Shown one piece after another: positions 1-8,403 of a stretch of 37,889 nucleotides of DNA. The DNA comes from Deltaproteobacteria bacterium (GTDB taxonomy: Bacteria; Desulfobacterota; Syntrophia; Syntrophales; JAAYKM01): contig JAAYKM010000020.1 of NCBI GenBank assembly GCA_012522415.1, forward strand, positions 1 to 37,889, given 5' to 3'. The notes beneath the pieces were generated by a model, which was not told the DNA's origin, searched no databases, and was given only the letters and a program-made list of their open reading frames with translations. Position numbers and translations under genes: made by a program. Positions within the stretch are counted from its first letter, which is position 1; each line of letters opens with the position of its first letter.

Positions 1-80
1 AAAAATTCTCAGTCCGCCTGTGACACACGGGCGCGAGCCGTGCCGCCCGAATCCACTGGTCGGAGAATCTTGGCATCTGG

Positions 81-938
81 ATGGTTTGTGAAAAGGGAGA
101 CGACCGATTCTTCCATGCCTTTGGCTCAGGGAAACCCAAACCGGGAGGTCTCCTCGCCGCATCCTGTGAAATCAATTTTCCCACCGGCGGCATTGACCGA
201 CGCACGGGAGGCGCCTTTGCCCGGGATCACCGGGGCCAGGTTTTTGTTGTCCACCGGGGCCGGATCGGCGGAGGACGTAAAGGTATTGGAAAATCTCTTT
301 TCGATACCCATTACCGGGGCGTCTGGGCAATGATGGATGATGGAGGCCAGGAAACCGTCGTCGCCGTCATCGGGCTCCTCAAATCGGACCGCTTCCCGCG
401 TCACCTCGCCCATTTCGTTTACAAGGTCGAACGTATCAAAAATGAGACAAATGCCCCTTCATCCCAAACCACACTGCTTTTCCCGGACGTATCGTTTCGT
501 GAAGAATGGACGGGACGCCGACAAGCGGATTTCTTTCGGGACATGGCGGGCATGTGCGATCAAGGTGTGATTGTCAAGGATCTCTGCAGGGAATTGAAAA
601 CGGGCGGGTTCCGAGTCGGCAACGACCCCTTCCGAGACCTGTTTCTGGTGGATGATCAGGGACGTATCCGGGTGATCTTTCATGTTTTAACGGATGTCTC
701 CCCTTCCAGCCTTCAGGAAGGGGTCACCCAACTGCTGCTCCAGAGCCTGAACATTTCGCGGAAAACCCTGCTCGGACTGGCCGTTCCCCGCTTACCGGAA
801 GCGGATGCGTGGAATCGCTTTTCCAAATTGAATGTCGATCTGTTCCCCTATACTTGGGAAAATGATCGGGCATCGTTCCCGGATCTGCTGAACCGTCTGC
901 CGAGTGTATGCATGAAAACAAACGCGAACCCTGTATAA
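81..938 (+). CDS. Hypothetical protein, start uncertain
   Basis: I do not recognise this 285-residue protein with certainty. The reading frame is coding-like throughout, with conserved-looking blocks around residues 48-64 (rich in Gly, Arg and Lys: HRGRIGGGRKGIGKS) and an FFRDM...VKDLCRELK block in the middle. The fold may be a DNA-binding or nuclease-associated domain, but this is only an impression. There is no signal peptide or membrane segment. The start is doubtful. The frame is open back to position 24, just after a TGA at 21-23, and the residues encoded before ATG 81 (RIHWSENLGIW) look like protein. The only SD-like GGAG (62-65) lies 15 nt from ATG 81. The gene may therefore be 5'-truncated, frameshifted, or start at an unrecognised codon. 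It ends 113 nt before the next gene, which has its own promoter. Confidence 0.6.
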   Translation: MVCEKGDDRFFHAFGSGKPKPGGLLAASCEINFPTGGIDRRTGGAFARDHRGQVFVVHRGRIGGGRKGIGKSLFDTHYRGVWAMMDDGGQETVVAVIGLLKSDRFPRHLAHFVYKVERIKNETNAPSSQTTLLFPDVSFREEWTGRRQADFFRDMAGMCDQGVIVKDLCRELKTGGFRVGNDPFRDLFLVDDQGRIRVIFHVLTDVSPSSLQEGVTQLLLQSLNISRKTLLGLAVPRLPEADAWNRFSKLNVDLFPYTWENDRASFPDLLNRLPSVCMKTNANPV

Positions 939-986
939 AATGAACCCGAAACACGGTAACCATACCGGTCACAATACAGATTCTAC

Positions 987-1016
987 TTGATAGGATGAGT
1001 CTTTCCCCCTTATGAT
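987..1016 (+). promoter_or_regulatory. Sigma70-like promoter for the NAD-salvage operon
   Basis: TTGATA (987-992) and TATGAT (1011-1016) are separated by 18 nt. Each matches the consensus hexamer at five of six positions. Transcription would start near 1023, about 29 nt before the pncA ATG, leaving room for the AAGGAAA ribosome-binding site at 1040-1046. Confidence 0.5.
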
Positions 1017-1051
1017 AGGGCCATGGAATTGCTCGTTTCAAGGAAACACAC

Positions 1052-1651
1052 ATGAAAAAACGCTATCGTCTTCAGAACGGCGATGCCCTCGTCGTGGTAG
1101 ATGTGCAGAACTGCTTTCTGCCCGGGGGATCACTCGGTATCGCTGGCAGTGACCGGATCATCGCGCAGGTGAACCGGATGATTCGCCTTTTCAATGAACG
1201 GAATCTGCCGGTCGCCTTCTCGCGGGACTGGCATCCGCCCGACCACAGTTCCTTTGAACAACAGGGTGGTCCCTGGCCCGCTCACGGCATTGCCGGAACG
1301 GCTGACGCGGATTTTCCGCCGGAGTTGTCGAAACCGGGCGCGGTCATGGTCTTTTCCAAGGCAACCCACAGAGAACATGAAGAATACTCGGCTTTCCAGG
1401 CGAAAAACGATGAGGGGCTGTCCCTTCGGGTCTGGCTGGAACAAATGAACACAACGCGGGTCTGGGTATGCGGTCTGGCGACGGATTACTGTGTTCTGAA
1501 TACGGTACGGGACCTGCGCCGGGCAGGTCATGCCGTCATCGTCCTGACCGACGCCGTGTATGCCGTCCACGCAAACGGCGCTGAACAAGCGTTGACCGAT
1601 ATGGCTGCCCGAGGTGCCGAAATGGTAGAAACCGACCAGGTTGAGGGGTGA
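1052..1651 (+). CDS. pncA: Nicotinamidase (isochorismatase family)
   Basis: Cytoplasmic hydrolase that deamidates nicotinamide to nicotinate for NAD salvage. At 199 residues it has normal length. The full catalytic set of the family is visible: Asp17 in VVVDVQNCF, Lys103 in FSKATH, and nucleophile Cys147 in GLATDYCV. The metal ligands are Asp59 and His61 in DWHPPDH and His78 in GGPWPAHG. The ATG at 1052 is preceded by AAGGAAA with 5-nt spacing. The stop codon lies 1 nt before the pncB ATG, so the two are translationally coupled and form one pathway unit: nicotinamide to nicotinate to nicotinate mononucleotide. The gene is likely transcribed from the promoter at 987-1016. Isochorismatases share the fold, but the metal-binding DWHPxxH and the context favour nicotinamidase. 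Confidence 0.93.
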   Translation: MKKRYRLQNGDALVVVDVQNCFLPGGSLGIAGSDRIIAQVNRMIRLFNERNLPVAFSRDWHPPDHSSFEQQGGPWPAHGIAGTADADFPPELSKPGAVMVFSKATHREHEEYSAFQAKNDEGLSLRVWLEQMNTTRVWVCGLATDYCVLNTVRDLRRAGHAVIVLTDAVYAVHANGAEQALTDMAARGAEMVETDQVEG

Positions 1652-1652
1652 C

Positions 1653-2990
1653 ATGGACATCCTGACGAGCCCGCTTTTAACCGATCTTTACCAACTGACC
1701 ATGCTTCAGGGTTACGTTGAGGAAGAATTATTCGATGAGGCCGTCTTTGAATTTTACGTCAGACAAATGCCGAAAAACCGTTCCTTTTTGGTGGCGGCAG
1801 GGCTGGAATCCTGTCTTGCCTTTCTGGAGAACATGGCCTTTTCGGACGAGGAGATTCTTTACCTGGAAAGGACAAAACGTTTTTCTTCCGCCCTCCTCGA
1901 TTACCTGAAAACACTCCGTTTCCAAGGAGATGTGCATGCCCTGCCGGAAGGCACCATTTTTTTCCCCAAGGAACCCTTGATCCGTGTTACGGCACCCCTA
2001 CCGGTAGCGCAGCTGGTCGAAACGCGCCTGATCAATTTTCTGCACTTTGAAACATTGATCGCCTCAAAAGCCGCCCGTTGCGTGATCGCCGCCCGGGGAC
2101 GCGCATCACTGGTCGATTTTGGCCTGCGCCGGGCTCATGGCGCTGAAGCGGGTCTCCTTGCGGCTCGTGCAAGCTGCCTGGCCGGCTTTATCGGCACGGC
2201 GACGGTTCCGGCCGACCTGAGTTACGGCATTCCCCTTTTCGGTACCATGGCTCATTCTTATGTCGAAGTCCATGCCGACGAAGAGACGGCTTTTTTCAAT
2301 TTTGCCCTGGCCAATCCGGCCAATGTAACCCTGCTGATCGACACATACGATACCCTGAAGGGGGCCCGAATCGCGGCCAAGGTGGCAGCAAAGCTGGCGG
2401 AACGGCATATTCGTGTCCAGGCGGTCCGGCTTGACAGCGGCGATTTGCTGTCATTATCCAAGGCGGTCCGGGTCATCCTGGATAGTTCCGGTTTTCCCGA
2501 TATTCATATTTTTGCAAGTGGGAACCTGGATGAGTTCGCCGTAGCGGATCTGCTCGCCCAGGGTGCCCCGATAGACGGCTTCGGTATCGGTACAAGACTC
2601 GACACATCCGACGACGTTCCCTACCTAGAATGCGCTTACAAACTGATGGAATACGCCGGGGTGCCCCGCTTGAAGAAATCCAGCGGTAAAATCACATACC
2701 CGGGACGCAAGCAGGTTTACCGAACAATGCGGAACAACCGGATGTCAGGGGATATTATCGCTCTGGAGGACGAATCTCCCGTCGGCGTACCTCTTATCAT
2801 GAAGGTCATGGACAAGGGGAAAAGACTCCGGAATCGGCAGAGCCTCCCGGAACTGGCGAGCTACACGGCCAAACAGCGGGCGGGTCTGCCTCCGACACTT
2901 TGTCAGCTGACCGGAACGGGCTTTTATCCGGTCAGGATATCTGATGCCCTGATACGCCTCAAGGAGGAAACGGAGCGGCGCTTGGTATAA
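1653..2990 (+). CDS. pncB: Nicotinate phosphoribosyltransferase
   Basis: Converts nicotinate plus PRPP to nicotinate mononucleotide with ATP (Preiss-Handler pathway). The protein has 445 residues from ATG 1653. An upstream in-frame TTG at 1641 is less likely, because GAGGGG at 1643-1648 serves as ribosome-binding site for the ATG. Family landmarks in order are LTDLYQLTML near the N-terminus, the EFYVRQMP strand, DFGLRRAHG, GTMAHS with the histidine that is phosphorylated in this family, RLDSGDL, FASGNLDE, and GFGIGTRLDTS with the phosphate-binding loop. It begins 1 nt after the pncA stop and completes the salvage pair. The length and the LTDLYQ start fit the deltaproteobacterial/Gram-positive branch rather than the roughly 400-residue E. 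coli type. Confidence 0.94.
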   Translation: MDILTSPLLTDLYQLTMLQGYVEEELFDEAVFEFYVRQMPKNRSFLVAAGLESCLAFLENMAFSDEEILYLERTKRFSSALLDYLKTLRFQGDVHALPEGTIFFPKEPLIRVTAPLPVAQLVETRLINFLHFETLIASKAARCVIAARGRASLVDFGLRRAHGAEAGLLAARASCLAGFIGTATVPADLSYGIPLFGTMAHSYVEVHADEETAFFNFALANPANVTLLIDTYDTLKGARIAAKVAAKLAERHIRVQAVRLDSGDLLSLSKAVRVILDSSGFPDIHIFASGNLDEFAVADLLAQGAPIDGFGIGTRLDTSDDVPYLECAYKLMEYAGVPRLKKSSGKITYPGRKQVYRTMRNNRMSGDIIALEDESPVGVPLIMKVMDKGKRLRNRQSLPELASYTAKQRAGLPPTLCQLTGTGFYPVRISDALIRLKEETERRLV

Positions 2991-3018
2991 AAAGACGGGA
3001 CCATTCCATCCCCTTTTT
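2990..3018 (+). terminator. Weak intrinsic terminator after pncB
   Basis: GGGA and TCCC form a short stem around an 8-nt loop. The stem is flanked by AAAAG before it and CTTTTT after it, which can extend the pairing through a bulge. It sits directly at the pncB stop and ends in a T tract. The stem is short, so termination may be partial. Confidence 0.4.
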
Positions 3019-3209
3019 AGTGACCATCCAGGCATCCCTTATCAGGCAATCGGATAAAAATGGTGGATATTTTTGGTTTTTTTTGTTACCCAAAGGCACC
3101 GGCCGTTTCGTCAAGCGGACGACCCGCCCGATAATCTGCTCCATATCGCACTCGGAACGACGAAGGAACCGGAGAGATCCCTCGAATACAATATCAGCAA
3201 GGAGTCATC

Positions 3210-4058
3210 ATGTTTCAGGAAAGACAGAATGCCCGGTTCGGCGGTGCAGCAAAATATATACTCGACGATGAACTGGCCCAGATTGTAAACATTTCCATGG
3301 CCCTCGAAATGCCCCTGCTTTTGAAGGGTGAACCCGGCACAGGCAAAACCATGCTGGCTCACGCCATTGCGGAAAGCCTGAAAATGCCCCTTCTTATCCT
3401 CAACGTGAAATCAAGCATGAAACTGCTGGAGGCTCTCTATCAGTACGATACGCTGACCCGGTTGAACGACAGCCGGTTCGGTGATTCCAAGCGGGACGTG
3501 AGTCATATCGAGGCCTACATCAAGATGGGGAAAATCGGCCAGGCCTTCACGGCTGATACAAAAACCGTCCTTTTGATCGACGAAATCGACAAAGCCGATA
3601 CGGACTTTCAGGATGATATGCTGGACGTTCTCGATCAGATGCAGTTCGATATCATCGAAATCGATAAGACGATCCGGGCTAAACACCGCCCTGTAATCGT
3701 CATCACATCAAACGCCAAGAAGGACCTGTCGGATCCATTCCTGGGACGATGCAATTTTCATCACATCGCTTTTCCGGACGCCGACATGATGCGCCGTATT
3801 CTGGCGGTTCATTTCCCAGACCAGAGCACGGCAGTCCTGAATGCCTGCATTGAATCCTTCTACCGTTTACGTGATATCCGGGGGCTGGAAAAAAAACCGG
3901 CGACCCGGGAGCTGATCAACTGGATCCGGGCCCTCAAGACCGACCCCGACTTCAAACCAAAATCCCTGGCTAAGGGGCTCCCCTATCTGGGCGTCTTGTT
4001 TAAAAAAAGCGGTGATCTAAACGTTGTCTCCCAGGCATTGAATCGGATGCGTTTCTAG
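3210..4058 (+). CDS. MoxR-family AAA+ ATPase
   Basis: An AAA+ ATPase of the MoxR type, which family knowledge links to chaperone-like maturation of metalloenzymes or large complexes together with a VWA partner. The Walker A motif GEPGTGKT is at residues 40-47 and Walker B LLIDEID at 121-127. A sensor-like ITSNAKKDL follows, then GRCNFHHIAFPD and an arginine-containing lid (RGLEKKPATRELINW). The 282 residues are a complete family length. ATG 3210 has a good AAGGAG ribosome-binding site. It ends 10 nt before the VWA gene at 4069, so the two are surely co-transcribed. In CO-dehydrogenase clusters this pair is CoxD/CoxE, but no dehydrogenase gene is present here, so the client is unknown. Confidence 0.9.
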   Translation: MFQERQNARFGGAAKYILDDELAQIVNISMALEMPLLLKGEPGTGKTMLAHAIAESLKMPLLILNVKSSMKLLEALYQYDTLTRLNDSRFGDSKRDVSHIEAYIKMGKIGQAFTADTKTVLLIDEIDKADTDFQDDMLDVLDQMQFDIIEIDKTIRAKHRPVIVITSNAKKDLSDPFLGRCNFHHIAFPDADMMRRILAVHFPDQSTAVLNACIESFYRLRDIRGLEKKPATRELINWIRALKTDPDFKPKSLAKGLPYLGVLFKKSGDLNVVSQALNRMRF

Positions 4059-4068
4059 GAGATCGCCT

Positions 4069-5262
4069 GTGTTCATCCAGTTTTTCTATACGCTTCGGGA
4101 GAAAGGCATCCCCATTACTCCGACGTCATTTTTGCGCCTGCAGAGGGCCATGCGTCTGGGCCTTATAACCTCTATTGAAGACTTCTATACCGCAGCCCGC
4201 GCTATTCTCATTAAAAGTGAACGCTACTTCGATCTATACGACCAGATCTTCGCCCACCACTTCAGGGGGGTGCCGTTGATTGATCCCGAGGAAGTTGAAC
4301 TGGAGGAGGTGGCCCGGGCACTCCTGGAGGAATGGCTGAAAAACCCGGGAGACATTGCCGCGGCCCTGGGAATCGAAGAAAACAGACTGAAGAAAATGTC
4401 ACCGGAAGCACTTCTCCAGTACTTCATGGACCGTCTGAAGGACCAAACGGAAGAACATCATGGAGGCAACAGGTGGATCGGCACCGGGGGTACCTCGCCG
4501 GTGGGACACTCGGGTTATCACCCCGGCGGTATGCGGGTGGGTGGCGTTTCCCGGAACAAATCCGCCATCAAGGTGGCCATGGAACGGCGCTTCCGGGACT
4601 ATTCCCTAAGCGGACCCATTACGGAGGCCCAGATGGGGGAGGCTCTGAAGCGTCTCCGGCGCATGGTGCCTCACGGACCCAAGGATGTGGTCAATGTGGA
4701 GAAGACGATCTACGAAACCATGCGAAACGCCGGAGAAGTGGAAATTGTCTTTGACCGGCGTCTCACGGACCGTCTGAAAATTATCCTCATGATCGATAAC
4801 GGCGGCTGGTCCATGGAACCTTACGTTGATATCGTTCAAACCCTGTTCAACTACGCCCGCTCCCAATTCAAGGATTTGAAGATTTACTATTTTCACAACT
4901 CGATCTACACCTATGTCTGGGGGGACCCGTATCGGCGGTATAAACCGGAACCGATCGACGAATTTATCCGTAAGGACCCGGAAACACGGCTGATTATCGT
5001 CGGAGACGCCAGCATGGCCCCATCCGAGCTCATGCACAAAAATGGCGCCATCTATTTCGATCAACGAGAAACGATACCCAGTATCGACCGCTTGAGGTTC
5101 TTGACGTCCGTCTTCCGCCACGCTGTTTGGCTCAATCCGCAGGCGGAGGAGGAATGGCATTACACCTGGACGATCGGAATCATCGAACAGATCTTTCCCA
5201 TGTATGAATTAAGCCTCGATGGTCTGGACAAAGCCGTCCAGCATCTTATGTCCCGCCACTAG
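4069..5262 (+). CDS. VWA-domain, CoxE-like protein
   Basis: A 397-residue partner of the upstream MoxR ATPase. The start is GTG, with AGGAG a few nucleotides upstream. The N-terminal half (1-130) is helical and charged. Residues 132-160 are a glycine-rich linker typical of this family. A von Willebrand A fold occupies about 235-390. Its MIDAS motif reads DNGGWS (243-248), one residue longer than the canonical DxSxS/DxGxS. A VGDASM segment (311-316) supplies the later metal-loop aspartate. No signal peptide or membrane span is visible, so it should be cytoplasmic. Family knowledge predicts that it and the ATPase form a client-remodelling pair. Which substrate they act on cannot be told from the neighbours. 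Confidence 0.85.
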   Translation: MFIQFFYTLREKGIPITPTSFLRLQRAMRLGLITSIEDFYTAARAILIKSERYFDLYDQIFAHHFRGVPLIDPEEVELEEVARALLEEWLKNPGDIAAALGIEENRLKKMSPEALLQYFMDRLKDQTEEHHGGNRWIGTGGTSPVGHSGYHPGGMRVGGVSRNKSAIKVAMERRFRDYSLSGPITEAQMGEALKRLRRMVPHGPKDVVNVEKTIYETMRNAGEVEIVFDRRLTDRLKIILMIDNGGWSMEPYVDIVQTLFNYARSQFKDLKIYYFHNSIYTYVWGDPYRRYKPEPIDEFIRKDPETRLIIVGDASMAPSELMHKNGAIYFDQRETIPSIDRLRFLTSVFRHAVWLNPQAEEEWHYTWTIGIIEQIFPMYELSLDGLDKAVQHLMSRH

Positions 5263-5322
5263 ACAGCTCGTATGGATTTTTACCGGGTATATTTATGTAG
5301 GGGGAGAGGCTGGATAAAAAGA

Positions 5323-5350
5323 GAAAGGGCTCTCGGCAAGCCCGCTCTTT
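5323..5350. terminator. Hairpin between the VWA and protease genes
   Basis: GGGCT (5327-5331) pairs with AGCCC (5339-5343), with additional GAAA/CTTT pairing outside. On the plus strand no clear T run follows; on the minus strand CTTTCTCTTTTT follows. It is the only notable structure in the 240-nt gap 5263-5502, apart from a GGGGTACCCC palindrome near 5435. It may separate the MoxR/VWA unit from the next gene. Confidence 0.3.
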
Positions 5351-5502
5351 CCCCTGATACGTGCATCGGAATCGTTTGGGTCGGGAATTCTCAGAATCGG
5401 CAGTCCCCTCCCGGACATCACCCTGGTTGCCCCGTGGGGTACCCCTGAAAGTGCTTATTTTCCGCTCTTTTCCTTTTCTGGGTCCACGGCAAGGTCATAA
5501 GC

Positions 5503-6552
5503 ATGTATGGTATCCTAAAATTTGATGACATATTCCCCGAAAAACAAACGGCCCGCAAATGGTGCTTCACCTCTTTGACCGTGGCGCGTCATCATTGTCG
5601 AATGCCTCCAGGTGTTTACGGGATTTGCCGGATCGTTTGTTTTGTACTGTTCCTCCTGGTGGAAGGCATCCTTTGCGCCGATGCCCGGGGAGAAACCTTT
5701 ATGGACCGGCACACGGATCACTTCATCCTGACATTCACGGATCAGGACAAAAAAATCGCTGAGAACCTGATCGGAGTGATTGAAGGAATACGGGCGGATA
5801 TCATTGGCAGCACGGGTAAAGATTTCACGGATAAAACAAACATCATCATTGCACCAACCATAGAATCATTTAGCAAACTGCAACCGACGGAAGCCAAAAT
5901 ACCCCTGTGGGCAGTGGGCGTTGCCTACCCGGAGCGCAATCTGATCATCCTGCGCTCCCCTTTCTCCGTCCGGGCCGGACACCCCGACATGATTAAAACA
6001 TTCGCTCATGAATTCAGCCACATCGCTTTGGGACAAGCCCTTCCGGGGAAGACAATTCCCCTGTGGTTGACGGAGGGTCTCGCCATGTACCACGCCAGGG
6101 AATGGAGCTTCTCCCGGACAGCGATTCTCACTCGAAACGTTCTCACGGGAACCCTGATCCCTTTGCGGCAATTGACATCCGGCTTTCCTTTTGAAAAAGA
6201 CGCTGCGCAACTGGCTTACGCGGAAAGTTTCATGTTCATCTCCTTCCTGATCAATCGTATGGGGCGGGAGGCTTTTCATCACTTCATTCTGGATTACAGC
6301 CGTCACGGAGACAGTGAAGGCGCCCTCCGCCGGGCGACAGGGCTCTCCCTGGCGGATCTCGAGGACCAATGGTTTGCGTACCTGAAAATGCGCGTGTCCT
6401 GGTTGCCTATCGTAACGAGTGCAACGACCCTATGGTTTGCCGCTTCGATCATTTTTATCGTGGGATATGTTAGAAAACGGATTCAGGGCGTGCAAACCCT
6501 GCGGAGATGGGAAGAAGAGGAGCTTCTGGACACCCCAATTATGAAAAAGTGA
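5503..6552 (+). CDS. Membrane-anchored gluzincin, peptidase MA-like
   Basis: A 349-residue zinc metallopeptidase-like protein. The zincin motif HEFSH is at residues 169-173 and the third ligand Glu191 lies in WLTEGLA, the gluzincin arrangement seen in the peptidase-MA-like family. A hydrophobic stretch at about 42-58, followed by ADARGET, looks like a signal peptide. A second hydrophobic segment (302-322) followed by KRIQ is a C-terminal membrane anchor, so the catalytic domain should face the periplasm. The annotated ATG 5503 has AAGG 9 nt upstream. However, the signal peptide would fit an internal ATG at 5602 better, so the first 33 residues are doubtful. The substrate is unknown. The gene ends 9 nt before ychF, so it is probably co-transcribed with it. 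Confidence 0.75.
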   Translation: MYGILKFDDIFPEKQTARKWCFTSLTVARHHCRMPPGVYGICRIVCFVLFLLVEGILCADARGETFMDRHTDHFILTFTDQDKKIAENLIGVIEGIRADIIGSTGKDFTDKTNIIIAPTIESFSKLQPTEAKIPLWAVGVAYPERNLIILRSPFSVRAGHPDMIKTFAHEFSHIALGQALPGKTIPLWLTEGLAMYHAREWSFSRTAILTRNVLTGTLIPLRQLTSGFPFEKDAAQLAYAESFMFISFLINRMGREAFHHFILDYSRHGDSEGALRRATGLSLADLEDQWFAYLKMRVSWLPIVTSATTLWFAASIIFIVGYVRKRIQGVQTLRRWEEEELLDTPIMKK

Positions 6553-6561
6553 GATCTGATC

Positions 6562-7656
6562 ATGGGATTCAAATGCGGCATTATCGGTCTGCCCAACGTT
6601 GGGAAATCAACTATTTTTAATGCGCTGACTGCGGCCGGTGCGGAGGTGGCCAACTACCCTTTCTGCACTATTGCCCCCAATATCGGCATGGCCCTTGTTC
6701 CGGATCCGCGACTTACGGCTATCGCAACGTTGGTCAAGCCGGAAAAAATCACGCCAACAGCCATGGAATTTGTGGATATCGCAGGCCTTGTCAAGGGCGC
6801 AAGCCGCGGGGAAGGACTCGGAAACCAATTTCTCGGGCACATCCGTGAGGTGGATGCGATTGTGCACATCATACGCTGTTTCAACAACCCCAATGTGGTC
6901 CATGTCGACGGCACTATAGACCCCCTGAGGGATCTTGACATCGTCCAGTTGGAATTGATTCTTGCCGATATGGAAACCATAGAAAAACAGATCGAAAAAT
7001 CGGAGAAACTTGCAAAAACGGGCGACAAGGATAAGCAAAAATCCCTCGAAATATACCGGCAAATCCGGGAAGGATTGGGGAAGGGTGTTCCCGCCCGCGC
7101 ACTTCCGGGTCATGAAGATTATGATGAATATCTTAAGGGTTTGCACCTTCTCACAGGCAAAAAGATGCTGATTGTCGCCAATGTCAGCGAGGAAATCCTT
7201 AGGAAGGGCGGGGAGATGTTCCAGAGGCTGAAACGAAAGGCGGCCGAGGAAGGAAATCCTGTCATTTCCATCTGCGGCGACCTGGAGGCGGAAATCGCCG
7301 AACTGCCTCCTGAGGAACAGCCCGAGTTCCTGAAGAACATGGGCCTCACGGAATCGGGCTTGGCCAAACTCATCCACGCGGGTTATGACTTGTTGGACCT
7401 GATCACCTTTTACACAACCGTTGGCACGGAACTGAGGGCCTGGACCATTTCACGGGGCACAAAAGCCCCGCAGGCAGCCGGAAAAATTCATACCGATATG
7501 GAACGGGGATTCATTCGAGCGGAAATCGTGCATTACAACGATTTCATCCAATTTGGCGGTATGCAGGGTGCTAAAGAGAGCGGCCGGGTTCATGTGGAGG
7601 GCAGGGACTACACAATCCTGGATGGAGACATCGTCCATTTTCGTTTTCACATCTGA
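6562..7656 (+). CDS. ychF: Ribosome-associated ATPase YchF
   Basis: An Obg-family P-loop NTPase that binds ribosomes and prefers ATP over GTP. The 364 residues match the usual length of about 363. G1 is GLPNVGKST (9-17), followed by the NYPFCTI switch region. The DIAGLVKGASRGEGLG block carries the G3 motif. The G4 position reads NVSEE instead of NKxD, which is the hallmark explaining the loss of guanine specificity in YchF. A coiled-coil hairpin lies in the middle (about 130-175), and a C-terminal TGS domain contains FYTTVGTELRAWT and ends GDIVHFRF. The ribosome-binding site before ATG 6562 is weak (GAGAT). Nothing unusual otherwise. Confidence 0.96.
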   Translation: MGFKCGIIGLPNVGKSTIFNALTAAGAEVANYPFCTIAPNIGMALVPDPRLTAIATLVKPEKITPTAMEFVDIAGLVKGASRGEGLGNQFLGHIREVDAIVHIIRCFNNPNVVHVDGTIDPLRDLDIVQLELILADMETIEKQIEKSEKLAKTGDKDKQKSLEIYRQIREGLGKGVPARALPGHEDYDEYLKGLHLLTGKKMLIVANVSEEILRKGGEMFQRLKRKAAEEGNPVISICGDLEAEIAELPPEEQPEFLKNMGLTESGLAKLIHAGYDLLDLITFYTTVGTELRAWTISRGTKAPQAAGKIHTDMERGFIRAEIVHYNDFIQFGGMQGAKESGRVHVEGRDYTILDGDIVHFRFHI

Positions 7657-7753
7657 TGATGCGGTGATAGAGCGGGCCACAGGGCATAAAGAGGGCAGAC
7701 AATTTAATCGGGACCCAGTCGTCAAAACCCTTGAATTCGTACATGTGTTCACC

Positions 7754-7949
7754 TCACCACTTTCCCGTTAGATAGTTGAACGCAATATGGCGGATCTCCT
7801 CCCAGTCCTCGTCCTGGACCATCAGGAAGGGACGGGCCGGTATGTCCGATCCGGGATGCTTCACCACACGCACCGGATGCGCCGCGCCGGGCCAGCTCCG
7901 CCAAAGCGTCACGGACTGCCCTGTCCTGTATGTCAACCTTGATCCGCAT
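7754..7949 (-). pseudogene. Mu gpG-like virion morphogenesis remnant
   Basis: The minus strand encodes MRIKVDIQDRAVRDALAEL from ATG 7949. This resembles the N-terminus of phage virion-morphogenesis (Mu gpG-like) proteins. A shifted frame then encodes HPGSDIPARPFLMVQDEDWE and ends FNYLTGKW at the stop at 7754. That segment is the typical C-terminus of the same family, whose members carry an HPG..IPARPFL block. The roughly 100 residues that normally lie between are absent, and the two pieces are in different frames (junction near the codons for RRGA). The gene therefore has an internal deletion plus a frameshift and is dead. It lies just downstream of a gpF-like fragment, the order found in Mu-type head modules. 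Confidence 0.6.
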
Positions 7950-8063
7950 AATTTTCTTGATTTTTCCGTCTGTTATAGTAAACTGGCGTTCAATCCACCG
8001 GGGCGGGCCTGGGTTCCTGATGTCCCGGTGCGGAACGCTACGGTTTCCAGGAGCCGGATGGCT

Positions 8064-8396
8064 CTATCTTCCATACAAAAGAAGCCCCTTTCTCTGGTCT
8101 GCAAAATAGCTTACCTTGTCTCCCCGGAAAAACGTGTACCCCACGAACGTTCCTCCCTGATATTCACCGGCCAGCATGACATGGCGTTTCTTTTCATCCT
8201 GAAAAAACCGGATAAACCGCTTTCTCATGACGATTCTGCCCGTTTTGTCTCCCTTCATGGGCATGAGCCATATTTCAAACGGGGCTTCGAGGACCTGCCT
8301 GATCAGCGGGAAGTAGGCCTCCCGTCCGTCCAGCCGAATGTGATCGAAGAGATAGCCCGACAGAACGATCCGTCCCCCGTCAGGCGTTGCCAGCGA
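8064..8396 (-). pseudogene. Mu gpF-like head protein fragment, PBECR-like C-terminus
   Basis: About 110 codons on the minus strand, ending at a stop at 8064, encode a C-terminal domain. It contains REAYFPLIRQVLEAPFEIWL, then RIVMRKRFIRFF, GGTFVGYTFF and QRKGLLLYGR at the end. From memory of phage families this matches the barnase/EndoU/colicin/RelE-like (PBECR) domain that ends many Mu-like minor head (gpF/SPP1 gp7-type) proteins. No start codon or upstream domain is present. Coding similarity stops near 8396, where an inverted repeat begins. The frame stays open to 8540, but those extra residues fall in the hairpin region and do not look like protein. This is a truncated relic. A standalone toxin-like gene is possible but less likely. 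Confidence 0.55.
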
Positions 8397-8403
8397 AAAG
8401 AGG

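Noticed and set aside
225-285. P-loop (GxxxxGKS) in the first hypothetical protein
   Set aside because: GGRKGIGKS fits the consensus formally, but no Walker B or NTPase-like fold follows and the surrounding residues do not form the expected strand-loop-helix.
6607-7377. 256-codon minus-strand open frame
   Set aside because: It lies wholly antisense within ychF and its translation is not protein-like.
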